A stretch of 42,173 nt of DNA, taken from Rhodobiaceae bacterium (GTDB taxonomy: Bacteria > Pseudomonadota > Alphaproteobacteria > RS24). Made by a program: the position numbers and the translations under genes. Location: assembly GCA_002721725.1 (NCBI GenBank), contig PBLK01000012.1:1-42173 (forward strand), read 5' to 3'. Positions 16,175 to 23,455 of this stretch are shown one piece after another (position 1 is the stretch's first letter; each line of letters begins with the position of its first letter). Below the pieces are notes generated by a model. That model searched no databases and was not told where the DNA came from. It was given only the letters and a program-made list of their open reading frames with translations.

Positions 16175-16406
16175 GCAGCCCCGACCATTATCGTATAGTT
16201 GCGTATTTTGTCTGTTGACTGCAGTTTTCTTACTTTTTCATAAAAATCAGGGATGAATGACACTTCATTCGAGTGGACTGGAGTGGACAAAAATCGACAA
16301 AATCGACAGACTTACGCCAATTTAAGCAAGATTGGCGTAAAAATTGGCGTAATCAACACTACCTATCAACGGCTTGACGAAGGTAATCTGGCGACAAGCG
16401 CGTGTA
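16175..16406. repeat. Island left-end repeat, copy 3 (exact att core)
   Basis: GCAGCCCCGACCATT and the next 9 bases are identical to the tRNA-Pro 3' end and its flank (8137-8160). The following roughly 200 bp match copies 1 and 2, with sites TTACGCCAAT at 16312-16321 and ATTGGCGTAA at 16331-16340 and 16343-16352. The distance from att core to recombinase stop is 184 bp, against 186 bp in copy 1. The gene-free stretch 16071-16479 is this repeat, the preceding remnant and about 70 bp with nothing evident. Confidence 0.8.
16359..16406 (-). pseudogene. C-terminal stump of a tyrosine recombinase, unit C
   Basis: Minus-strand codons YTRLSPDYLRQAVDR then TAG, the third copy of the same C-terminal peptide. 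The frame loses similarity to the other copies immediately upstream, so the deletion endpoint lies here. Confidence 0.6.
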
Positions 16407-16479
16407 AATTCCTTGAACTTAATTGTGCTGGTCCTTTTTGTCACATTGTAAATTTTTAAGAAAACATCAATTTGGTTCC

Positions 16480-16584
16480 ATGAAGTTTCGTTCGTTGGGC
16501 ATTGTAGCGATCGTGTTTTTTGCCATTAAGGGGTTGATTTGGTTGGCTCTTTTTCTGGGAATTGGTACGTTTTTTCTAAATTAA
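16480..16584 (+). CDS. Small single-pass membrane protein (34 aa)
   Basis: ATG at 16480 to TAA at 16582-16584 encodes 34 residues: a short basic start (MKFRSLG), one strongly hydrophobic helix (IVAIVFFAIKGLIWLALF) and GIGTFFLN. Its stop overlaps the stop of the convergent heme-monooxygenase-like gene (shared TTAA), the same compact arrangement as at four other convergent pairs here, which supports a real gene. No clear ribosome binding site is visible. Function unknown. Confidence 0.45.
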   Translation: MKFRSLGIVAIVFFAIKGLIWLALFLGIGTFFLN

Positions 16585-16901
16585 GAGGCTTTGTCGAAAA
16601 AGGGTACTTGCTCAAATGCCTCAATGATCGGTTCTTCTGAAAGCATGAATTTTTTAATTTGTTCGTTATTGTGGATCTTTGAATAACTTACTGAAGAGGT
16701 CCAAATTAGATATGATTGCTTGTCTTTCCAAACAGAGTGGCAGACATAAAGAGCTCTGTTTTCGGCTTTTGGCCCTCGCAGTAAATCAAACATGATTAGT
16801 CCGGGCTGTGAAAATAAAAACCCAGTTTTAGCGTCCCATTCTTCTTCAAAGATTCTTCTGTCTTTGGCCCTTACATAAAAGCGACTGTTAGCTATGAACA
16901 T
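16581..16901 (-). CDS. ABM-fold heme-monooxygenase-like protein
   Basis: A 106-residue antibiotic-biosynthesis-monooxygenase (ABM) fold protein beginning MFIANSRFYV, similar in layout to IsdG/HmuQ-type heme-degrading enzymes and to the second copy at 17539 (MFIAMNRFKI). The Fur-like box at 16933-16951 lies about 30 bp upstream, so iron-repressed expression is expected. It is more diverged than the 17539 copy: the usual WTKSEAFRxAH segment reads WTSSVSYSKIH, which retains a His. Heme cleavage is inferred, not certain. Confidence 0.7.
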   Translation of the reverse strand: MFIANSRFYVRAKDRRIFEEEWDAKTGFLFSQPGLIMFDLLRGPKAENRALYVCHSVWKDKQSYLIWTSSVSYSKIHNNEQIKKFMLSEEPIIEAFEQVPFFDKAS

Positions 16902-16932
16902 TTTTTACCTCCTGTAACCATTATCGGTATAA

Positions 16933-16951
16933 GTAATGATAATGATTATTA
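16933..16951. promoter_or_regulatory. Fur-like box
   Basis: The 19-bp stretch containing AATGATAATGATTATT matches the classical Fur box (GATAATGATAATCATTATC) at 15 of 19 positions by direct comparison. It sits between divergent genes starting at 16901 (minus) and 16996 (plus) and could control both. Fur-family proteins in alphaproteobacteria may respond to Mn or Fe; the heme-monooxygenase-like neighbour favours iron. Confidence 0.6.
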
Positions 16952-16995
16952 ATTGCAATAATAAACTCGTTTTGTTATAACAAATTCCTAGGATT

Positions 16996-17352
16996 ATGAA
17001 GATGTTCGAAAACGTTATTTCTGTAGGGGGATTTTTTTCGGAACCAATGTTTTGGTCGGGGTTTTGCATTATGGTTCTTAATGAAACTCCTGTTGTGCTC
17101 CGTCATGTATGGAGACCAATGATGCAATTTAGAATTAAGATGGAACAGGTTTTTGGCACTGCCTGGCATAAATGGCATGGCTGGATTGACTATTTGTGGA
17201 ATGGCCTTTTATTCGGAGGTATTCTGCTAGCCAATAAACATACCGTTTGGATTTATGTTTTTTTATTTCTTGGTTTTTGGATACCAGTATTTAGCATGAT
17301 TTATCTGCCTATTTTTGTGAAAAATAAATTAGGTCGCGGGGTTCCAAAATGA
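16996..17352 (+). CDS. Small integral membrane protein, unknown
   Basis: 118 residues with about three membrane segments (near 10-30, 66-80 and 84-106) and a conserved-looking central HKWHGWIDYLWNG stretch with two His and three Trp. I do not recognise the family. It is divergent from the heme-monooxygenase-like gene across a Fur-like box, so a role in iron or heme handling is a guess from context. Strongly AT-rich. Confidence 0.6.
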   Translation: MKMFENVISVGGFFSEPMFWSGFCIMVLNETPVVLRHVWRPMMQFRIKMEQVFGTAWHKWHGWIDYLWNGLLFGGILLANKHTVWIYVFLFLGFWIPVFSMIYLPIFVKNKLGRGVPK

Positions 17353-17538
17353 TTGAACGACGGGATGAGGCGTCCTTTTGTTTTATGCTAATTTTGTTAT
17401 TCAATTCTGTTTAGTTACAGAAACCTGCCTCTATCAGGGTCCTATAAATATAAGAGATCGCTGTGTGACAGGTCTAGATTTCTGTCCCTGACCCGCCTGC
17501 GTGTGACGGGATAAAATGAAGAGACAAGGAGCTCAAGA

Positions 17539-17841
17539 GTGTTTATAGCGATGAACCGGTTCAAGATTTTAAGGGGCAAAGAAGGAGCTTTTGAAGACAT
17601 ATGGAAAAGGCGAGATAGCCATTTGGATTCTGTTCCGGGATTTAAGGCCTTTAATTTGGTAAAGGGGAAGGGAAATGAAGAGTTTACGCTTTTTGCTTCC
17701 GTCAGCTCATGGACATCCGAAAAAGCGTTTTTGAATTGGACTAAATCTGAGGCCTTCCGAAGGGCTCACGCTGGAGCAGGACAGCACTCGGATATTTATT
17801 ACGACCATCCTGAGTTTGAGGGGTTCGAGGTTATAATTTAG
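17539..17841 (+). CDS. Heme-degrading monooxygenase-like protein (HmuQ/HmuD type)
   Basis: A 100-residue ABM-fold protein: MFIAMNRFKI, a basic/acidic helix ending in RDSHLDSVPGF, FTLFASVSSW, WTKSEAFRRAH (about 67-77; its His is the likely heme ligand by analogy) and the C-terminal HPEFEGFEV. This matches the IsdG-like heme oxygenases of rhizobia (HmuQ/HmuD), which open heme and release iron. The start is GTG at 17539, fixed by the AAGGAG ribosome binding site 8 bp upstream and by alignment with the 16581-16901 protein. Confidence 0.82.
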   Translation: MFIAMNRFKILRGKEGAFEDIWKRRDSHLDSVPGFKAFNLVKGKGNEEFTLFASVSSWTSEKAFLNWTKSEAFRRAHAGAGQHSDIYYDHPEFEGFEVII

Positions 17842-17852
17842 CGCCTCCTTGA

Positions 17853-18011
17853 TCTAGTTTGGTCTTAACGCATTGTGACAGAACTCCACGAGGGCAAAAA
17901 ACTGAGGATGAACGGCTGCGCCAGATAGACAAGAAAGTCGAACAGCTGTTCGTGCTATGGAACAAACACATTGACCGGCTGCTGGATGAAGCGCGGCGCG
18001 GGAAAAAGTAA
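17853..18011 (+). pseudogene. Island right-end coding remnant, copy 3 (longest)
   Basis: An open frame of about 52 codons without a start, ending DKKVEQLFVLWNKHID and LLDEARRGKK, stop TAA at 18009. It is charged and probably helical. It is the best preserved copy of the end gene shared by the units; the original protein is unknown to me. It closes unit C and is followed by an AT-rich spacer and the att copy at 18082. The gene-free stretch 17842-18170 consists of this remnant, the att copy and the zur downstream region. Confidence 0.5.
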
Positions 18012-18081
18012 TTAGCGCAGCAATTAGCGCAGCCAACAAGCAAGCTATTGTTATTAAATAATAAATAGACAGTCGAGCAGT

Positions 18082-18096
18082 GCAGCCCCGACCATT
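18082..18096. repeat. att core copy 4 (tRNA-Pro 3' end)
   Basis: GCAGCCCCGACCATT is identical to the last bases of tRNA-Pro plus two flanking bases. Unlike copies 1 and 3 it is not followed by the TGCGTATTTTG block or a recombinase stump, so the left end of unit D has been lost or never had one. Confidence 0.75.
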
Positions 18097-18170
18097 TTGA
18101 TGCTAGTGCGCTCGCAGGCTCGCTTCATAATTTTATTAATTTGCTTATTAGACTTCCGGTTGTGGGCAGG

Positions 18171-18599
18171 TCAGCGGCAATCTGAGCAGATGCCATGAAC
18201 TTCAAAATTCCATCTTGATAACTTGAACGAGTTGTTGGCAACGCGTTCCTGAAGGGCATGAGGAAGCGCACATATATGGGCTTCGATGACGTCTCCACAA
18301 TTATCACAAATAAGAAATTGTGACCCCTGATGCTGATGATCGGCAGCACACATAAAATATGCGTTCAAGCTTTCAATTCTATGGATAAACCTGTGTTCCT
18401 TCCAAAATTCCAGTGCCCGGTAGACTGTTGGCGGGTTTGGTTTGTTTAGTGTTGTTGTAAGCCGTGTCAAAATTTCATAAGCAGTAAGTGGCTTGGAGCT
18501 TGCCGCGATAATTTCAAGAACTTGTGCCCTTGGCCGCGTCCAACGAAGTTTGTTTTGCACGCAATATTCGAAAGCTTTTTGCAAATAATTTTTCAGCAT
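18171..18599 (-). CDS. zur: Zinc uptake regulator Zur (Fur family)
   Basis: Zinc-sensing repressor. The 142-residue protein has a Fur-type winged helix (about 15-85, RWTRPRAQVLEIIAASSKPLTAYEIL, PPTVYRALEFW) and a structural zinc site with CDNC (about 110-113) and CSDC at the C-terminus; HQHQG lies before the first pair. Codons extend to a TTG at 18617, but ATG at 18599 is the likelier start. It is downstream of DUF1826 (34-bp gap) in one operon controlled from the Zur box at 19315-19339, implying autoregulation. Confidence 0.85.
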   Translation of the reverse strand: MLKNYLQKAFEYCVQNKLRWTRPRAQVLEIIAASSKPLTAYEILTRLTTTLNKPNPPTVYRALEFWKEHRFIHRIESLNAYFMCAADHQHQGSQFLICDNCGDVIEAHICALPHALQERVANNSFKLSRWNFEVHGICSDCR

Positions 18600-18633
18600 A
18601 ATCTGCTTCTTCCACAATTTGGGTTAAAGCTAT

Positions 18634-19275
18634 CTATAGCGAATTTTGCCCAACTTTTTTCCAGAAAAATTTGTTATCAAGTCGCAAAAAAACTGTTGGC
18701 TTTTTCAAAGCGGCGTCCGGCGTGCGGTGAAGTAGTCCTTGTGGCCCACCGCGGAAAAGTGAAATATCCCATGGGCTTATAAACTGGCGGTTGTTTGGAT
18801 CTTTAACAATTTCCTCGTTCGGTGCACCATTTTCGAAAGCGCGGCGGTCCGCAGAACTATCAGGAAGCCACTCCGTGCCTTGGCCGGCATAGGTCACGAG
18901 CAATCGCATAGGCACGTCATCCACGTGATACCGAGTGCAGCCCCTTTGTGAGCTGAGGCAAAACCCAATTTCGTCGCTGTTATTTATATCGCAAAACATC
19001 TTGCTGATTTGTGCCATATCAGAAATCCAAAGGCGATAAAATGCGTCCTCAAGTAAGAAAACCGGGATGCTCTCAGAGAGCATGTCATGGATATTTTCCA
19101 AACTGTTTGCTTTGGAAACCTGGCCAATAATTTTGAGGGGCACGTGCCTGAGTTTTTCGAAAAAAGTTTCTGCACCGGCTTGCGGCGCACGAGCGACAAT
19201 AGCTAATTGTGCGCTCTGCTGCGGGAAGTCACGCAGATACTGGATATCCGGTAAATAGAAGACGCTTTCCTGCAT
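18634..19275 (-). CDS. DUF1826 domain protein
   Basis: 213 residues matching DUF1826, a family of unknown biochemical function often found in zinc-limitation loci. Recognisable segments are CTRYHVDDVPMRLLVTYAG and GTEWLPD, then HRTPDA and FLRLDNKFF near the end. The conserved His/Cys residues could bind metal. The frame opens at TTG 19296; ATG at 19275, preceded by AGGA, is preferred. First gene of the DUF1826-zur operon, divergent from the G3E GTPase gene across a Zur box. Confidence 0.82.
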   Translation of the reverse strand: MQESVFYLPDIQYLRDFPQQSAQLAIVARAPQAGAETFFEKLRHVPLKIIGQVSKANSLENIHDMLSESIPVFLLEDAFYRLWISDMAQISKMFCDINNSDEIGFCLSSQRGCTRYHVDDVPMRLLVTYAGQGTEWLPDSSADRRAFENGAPNEEIVKDPNNRQFISPWDISLFRGGPQGLLHRTPDAALKKPTVFLRLDNKFFWKKVGQNSL

Positions 19276-19314
19276 TTCGAGTCCTGACCCTTGCAATTAC
19301 GAAAGTACCATTTT

Positions 19315-19339
19315 AGTAACGTTATATTATAACATTTTA
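19315..19339. promoter_or_regulatory. Zur box
   Basis: GTTATATTATAAC (19321-19333) is a perfect palindrome. The wider stretch agrees with the proteobacterial Zur consensus core TGTTATANTATAACA at 14 of 15 positions. It lies 25 bp before the G3E GTPase start and about 45 bp before the DUF1826 start, so one operator can repress both divergent transcripts. Confidence 0.85.
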
Positions 19340-19358
19340 TTAACAAAGGCTCCCCGTA

Positions 19359-20579
19359 ATGCTTAACTCCGATTCAAATAAACTCCCGGTTACAGTACTT
19401 TCTGGATTTTTGGGGGCAGGGAAAACGACCCTACTCAATCACGTCCTTAACAATCGTGACGGCAAAAAAGTGGCTGTTATCGTAAACGATATGAGCGAGG
19501 TCAATATTGATGCTTCGCTTGTCGAAAAGGGTGGCGCTGAGCTCTCGCGGACTGAAGAAAAACTTGTGGAAATGAGCAATGGATGTATCTGCTGTACCTT
19601 GAGAGAGGATTTGCTGGAGCAAGTTCGAAGCTTGGCGCAAGAAGGCAGATTCGATTATCTGCTCATTGAGAGTACTGGTATTTCCGAACCCTTGCCTGTG
19701 GCCACCACTTTTGATTTTCGGGATGAGGAAGGACACAGCCTGTCGGATGTATCTCGATTGGACACAATGGTTACGGTTGTCGACGCTGCAAATTTGATAA
19801 AAAATTATAGCTCCACAGATTTTTTACAAGACAGGGGTGAGAGCCTTGGTGAAGAAGACACGCGAACCCTTGTGGATTTGCTTGTCGAACAGATCGAATT
19901 TGCGAATGTAATTCTGCTGAATAAAATCGATCTTGTATCGGGCGAAGAATTAGCAACAGTGCATTCTATTATTCGAGGGCTGAATGCAAAGGCGAAAGTA
20001 ATTGAAACCACGTTGTCCAGCGTTGATATGACTGAGGTTATGGGCACAGGTCTTTATAATCTGGAGGAAGCACAAGAGCATCCTTTGTGGGCCCAAGAGC
20101 TGTACCGGCCAGATGCGCATGTTCCAGAAACTGAGGAATATGGGATTATCAGTTTTGTGTACCGTGCTCGCGCACCATTTGACCCGGCAAAAATACATCA
20201 GTTTTTCAACCAGGAATGGCCGGGTGTTATTCGGGCAAAAGGCTTTTTTTGGTTGTCATCCCGACCGGACTTTGTTGGAGAGGTGTCGCAAGCTGGAGCC
20301 TTTGTCAGGCACCAAGGTATTGGTCGCTGGTGGGCTGCTGTTCCGAAGGATCGTTGGCCTAGTGACAGAGAGTTTAACATTATGATGAAGCAACACTGGA
20401 CCAAGGATTACGGAGACCGCAGGCAAGAAATTGTCTTTATTGGGCTAAAGGATCAAATGAACGAGGCCGGGATAACTGAAAAACTAGACAAATGCCTTGT
20501 TGAAAAGTACTTGTCGGCTCCTGAATTGTATAAAATCCAATCTGATCCTTTTCCGGTGTGGTTTGACGGTGCCTCATAG
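19359..20579 (+). CDS. G3E (CobW/ZNG-type) GTPase, zinc-limitation metallochaperone
   Basis: 406 residues. Walker [10 protein letters not shown] (16-24), the G3E metal motif NGCICC (Cys76, Cys78, Cys79), ESTGISEP, and NKID (near 189) define the GTPase domain; a CobW C-terminal domain follows ([15 protein letters not shown] onward). Family members delivered under zinc limitation move zinc to client enzymes (ZigA/ZNG1). The Zur box directly upstream fits this. Codon use is closer to the backbone than in unit B. Confidence 0.9.
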   Translation: MLNSDSNKLPVTVLSGFLGAGKTTLLNHVLNNRDGKKVAVIVNDMSEVNIDASLVEKGGAELSRTEEKLVEMSNGCICCTLREDLLEQVRSLAQEGRFDYLLIESTGISEPLPVATTFDFRDEEGHSLSDVSRLDTMVTVVDAANLIKNYSSTDFLQDRGESLGEEDTRTLVDLLVEQIEFANVILLNKIDLVSGEELATVHSIIRGLNAKAKVIETTLSSVDMTEVMGTGLYNLEEAQEHPLWAQELYRPDAHVPETEEYGIISFVYRARAPFDPAKIHQFFNQEWPGVIRAKGFFWLSSRPDFVGEVSQAGAFVRHQGIGRWWAAVPKDRWPSDREFNIMMKQHWTKDYGDRRQEIVFIGLKDQMNEAGITEKLDKCLVEKYLSAPELYKIQSDPFPVWFDGAS

Positions 20580-20725
20580 AAGCTGTTGAAAATTTCGAAA
20601 GCTGGATTTTTTAAGAGCTCTTTCGGGTTTTTGCTTTGACCGACGGGAAGGTTTTTGAAAGACTTCTCTGGATGAATTAAACCGCTGCTTGCGGCTCGGG
20701 GCAATATTGGGCTTGAGACTTCAAT

Positions 20726-21415
20726 ATGGGTATTAACATTCAGAACTTGATGTTCGACTTTGATAAGCCGAACGGTTTTTCATTTAAAATATCCGACTTG
20801 TCACTTGTGACTGGGCAGACTTATGTTTTGCTTGGTCCATCAGGCAGCGGTAAGTCAACCTTCCTTAATTTATTGTCCGGCATACTGCGTCCTAATAGCG
20901 GATTAATTGAAATAGCAGGGCAAAATTTATTGGGCGTGACAACCGCGCATATGGATCGCTTTCGCGGTGAAAATATTGGCTTCATATTTCAGACGCTTAA
21001 CCTCATTCCTTGGTTGAGCGCACATGACAATATCGCGCTTGCCTTGGCCTTTGCTCCAGGGCGGCGTGCACGCCTGAATGGCGCTGTATCTGATAACGTA
21101 AATGCGCTAGCGCAGAGCATGCAGATTGAAGAAGGCCTGCTAGCGCGACAGGCCGGTCAATTGAGTATTGGTCAGCAACAGCGAGTTGCGGCGGCCCGCG
21201 CTTTAATTGGTGCGCCGTCGGTTATACTTGCCGATGAACCTAGTTCTGCCCTCGACGCGGCTAATACTAAATTATTTTTTGAGCTGCTTATCGGGAGCCT
21301 CGACACTACTCGACAGACGCTTCTCGTCGTTAGCCATGACACCCGCGTCACCAATCTCTTCGACCACACCCTTATGGTCGATGACATCATCGAGAATAGG
21401 GGCAATTATGAATAG
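20726..21415 (+). CDS. ABC transporter ATP-binding protein (LolD/MacB type)
   Basis: 229 residues with Walker A GPSGSGKST (37-45), Q loop FIFQTLNLIPWL (about 87), signature LSIGQQQR (146-153), Walker B VILADEP (166-172) and switch His in VVSHD. It is the ATPase partner of the FtsX-type permease whose start lies inside its end (8-bp overlap). The 146-bp gap from the G3E gene has no second Zur box, so expression may depend on read-through. By context it serves metal, most likely zinc, handling. Confidence 0.88.
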   Translation: MGINIQNLMFDFDKPNGFSFKISDLSLVTGQTYVLLGPSGSGKSTFLNLLSGILRPNSGLIEIAGQNLLGVTTAHMDRFRGENIGFIFQTLNLIPWLSAHDNIALALAFAPGRRARLNGAVSDNVNALAQSMQIEEGLLARQAGQLSIGQQQRVAAARALIGAPSVILADEPSSALDAANTKLFFELLIGSLDTTRQTLLVVSHDTRVTNLFDHTLMVDDIIENRGNYE

Positions 21416-22751
21416 TCTGTCATTAAATTTGCTCCTGCGGTCATTACATGACCGCCGCTTCAGCCTGTCGCTAATCGTTCTGGCGCTTGCGGCGGCGGTA
21501 GCGCTCTTCATCAGTGTGCAGAATGTTCAACGGATGACTAAAGATGGATTTGAGAACACTATTGCAAATGTTGATTTGGTGGTTGCCGCACGCGGATCTG
21601 ACATTCAAGTGCTGCTAAATGCAGTTTTCGGAATTGGCAGCACAAATAGCTTGATGGCGGCGCAAAGTGTTCGAGATATTGCCGATTTGCCGGAGATGGC
21701 TTGGCACGTTCCGGTGTCGCTTGGCGACAGTCATAGAGGTTTTCGGGTGATCGGCACAACAGACGCGATATTTGCTCATGTATTGGCCGATGACGACAAG
21801 CGCTATCGCTTTAATAAGTTGCTTGGCTTAGCCGTTGGATCGGACGTCGCTGCACGTCTCAATTACTCGGTCGGCGACCGCATGGTTTTGCAGCATGGGC
21901 TTGGCGACTATGGTGCTGCCCACGATGACCTGTCGTTCGAGGTGGAGAGAATTTTGCAGCGGACTAACACACCGTTTGATCGTGCAATATTTATCCCACT
22001 CCAGGCTAGCGAAGCCATTCATCGAGGCTGGCGGGGAGGTCGCAGGATGATTGCTTTGAAGCCAGAGCACGTTGACGCACACGATCGGCACAAAGAGGCA
22101 GAGCATCACCTCGAAGGCCATAAACACAGCTATGATCACGAAAATGAACATCATGACGACCATGATGACGCAGATAGTGACACAGAACATATGCATGGCC
22201 CAAGTGGGATTGATGCCGTTTTTTTTGGGTTAAAAGACCGACGCAGCATTATTCACGTGCAGCGCGAAGTTGCAGCCTATGAGGCCGAAAACCTAATGGC
22301 AGTCATCCCAGGCATTACGCTGTCGCGCATATGGCAAATTATTGGTCTGGTTGACCGAGGGTTCATCGCTATAAATATCCTAATTATTGGATTGGTACTC
22401 TTGTCAATGGTGGCTATGACTGTGTTGAGCGCCGACAATCGTCGACGCGAAATGTCCATTTTACGAGCCCTAGGGGCTGCGCCGCGTCTTTTAGTATTCA
22501 TGTTGATGCTAGAGGCACTGTTTATATCAATTTCAGCGCTTCTTTTAGGCGTAGTCTTTGCGGGCGGGCTTAGTTTGGTGGCTCAGGATATTTTGGCTGT
22601 GCAATTCGGCCTTATGTCTGATCAAGGCTTTATGCTTTCTGATGCATACCTAGCTGTGTATCTTGTGCCGACTGCCTTACTGGCTAACATTTTTCCAGCG
22701 ATGCGCCTGTATCGCAATAGTATTAATGATGGAATTATGGTGAGGCGCTGA
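21408..22751 (+). CDS. FtsX-like ABC permease with His-rich loop
   Basis: 447 residues: one N-terminal membrane segment (about 19-37), a large extracytoplasmic MacB-type region, and three C-terminal membrane segments. Within the soluble region, about residues 218-265, is a dense run of His, Asp and Glu (for example EHHLEGHKH, HENEHHDDHDD), a likely zinc-binding loop. Comparable unannotated Zur-controlled ABC systems have been described in Vibrio (zrg genes). Longer upstream frames lie inside the ATPase gene and are not the start. Its stop overlaps the DUF3299 start by one base. Confidence 0.88.
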   Translation: MNSLSLNLLLRSLHDRRFSLSLIVLALAAAVALFISVQNVQRMTKDGFENTIANVDLVVAARGSDIQVLLNAVFGIGSTNSLMAAQSVRDIADLPEMAWHVPVSLGDSHRGFRVIGTTDAIFAHVLADDDKRYRFNKLLGLAVGSDVAARLNYSVGDRMVLQHGLGDYGAAHDDLSFEVERILQRTNTPFDRAIFIPLQASEAIHRGWRGGRRMIALKPEHVDAHDRHKEAEHHLEGHKHSYDHENEHHDDHDDADSDTEHMHGPSGIDAVFFGLKDRRSIIHVQREVAAYEAENLMAVIPGITLSRIWQIIGLVDRGFIAINILIIGLVLLSMVAMTVLSADNRRREMSILRALGAAPRLLVFMLMLEALFISISALLLGVVFAGGLSLVAQDILAVQFGLMSDQGFMLSDAYLAVYLVPTALLANIFPAMRLYRNSINDGIMVRR

Positions 22752-23296
22752 TGAGATTGACCGTAATCTTCTTCGCTTTATGGTTACTTGTTGGTAGCGT
22801 TATTTCACCCTCGGTCCATGCCGGAACACCCAAATATGTAACAGATTGGGCGCATCTCTTACCCGAAGGACTTTACGATTTTTTTCCTGAAGACATGGCG
22901 ACTTCGCTATGGGTCGATCCCGGTTTTCAAAGTAAAATTGCCGAAGCGGAACGCAAAATTCGCCCGGAATTAAACGAACTCCCAATTGTGCTTCCTGGGT
23001 ATATGGTGCCTTTGAAATATAAGGGTAACATGACAACCGAATTTTTGTTGGTACCGAGCGCTGGTCAATGTATCCATGTTCCTCCTCCGCCGGTCAATCA
23101 GACAATCTTCGTTACACTCCAGCAGCCTACGAGGATTCGCACCTATGGCGAGCCTCTGATTGTCGAGGGGCGCGTGCTGACAATTGGGCAAGTAACGGAA
23201 TATGCTGAGACTGGTTATAGGATTAACGCCGATAGTATTGCAGATTTCTCATTCGATGCGTTGGACGAAAGAATAGAGCAATTAGAGGGACGCTAG
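22751..23296 (+). CDS. DUF3299 exported protein
   Basis: 181 residues with a signal peptide (1 to about 24, ending SVHAG) and a DUF3299 domain: LPIVLPGYMVPL (about 77-88), TEFLLVPSAGQCIHVPPPP (about 95-113) and NQTIFV. The single Cys next to His in QCIHVPPPP is a conspicuous conserved element and a possible metal ligand. The partner permease is directly upstream, so this is probably the periplasmic component of the same zinc-responsive system. Last gene of island unit D. Confidence 0.82.
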   Translation: MRLTVIFFALWLLVGSVISPSVHAGTPKYVTDWAHLLPEGLYDFFPEDMATSLWVDPGFQSKIAEAERKIRPELNELPIVLPGYMVPLKYKGNMTTEFLLVPSAGQCIHVPPPPVNQTIFVTLQQPTRIRTYGEPLIVEGRVLTIGQVTEYAETGYRINADSIADFSFDALDERIEQLEGR

Positions 23297-23327
23297 CTCT
23301 TGAACTGACCTAAATAAGCTCGGCTTT

Positions 23328-23405
23328 GCCGGATAAACAAGAAAGTCGAGCAGCTAATCGTGCTACGGAACACACACATTGCTCGGCACTGGACGAAGCG
23401 TAGCG
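23328..23405 (+). pseudogene. Island right-end remnant, copy 4 (broken)
   Basis: The sequence parallels 17925-18000 (codons for KKVEQL, then a degraded LWNKHID region and an ACGAAGCG-type end) but the frame is altered and the RRGKK end is lost. It marks the decayed right edge of unit D; no att core follows it. Confidence 0.45.
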
Positions 23406-23455
23406 CGTCCTTCTCTTTGTGTATCCGTCATCAATCAGAAAGCGCGGGGCGCTAA

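Larger units (their letters stand above)
8137..23405. mobile_element. Tandem genomic-island array on tRNA-Pro
   Basis: Composite of four apparent units bounded by copies of the tRNA-Pro 3' end: A about 8137-10690, B about 10690-16174, C 16175-18081, D 18082 to about 23405. Left ends of A, B and C share a roughly 240-bp block holding the last codons of a tyrosine-recombinase-like gene on the minus strand; right ends share another coding remnant. No full integrase, relaxase or transposase is present, so all units look fixed or dependent on outside functions. Genes in B and C are visibly more AT-rich than the backbone. The right limit is set by the last recognisable end remnant (23328-23405); no clean attachment-site copy follows it. 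Confidence 0.7.

Noticed and set aside
16074-17443. 17-bp near-repeat GCCTCTATCAAGGACCC (16074) and GCCTCTATCAGGGTCCT (17427)
   Set aside because: 14 of 17 match with no further similarity around them. It could hint at another decayed boundary, but is too weak to claim.
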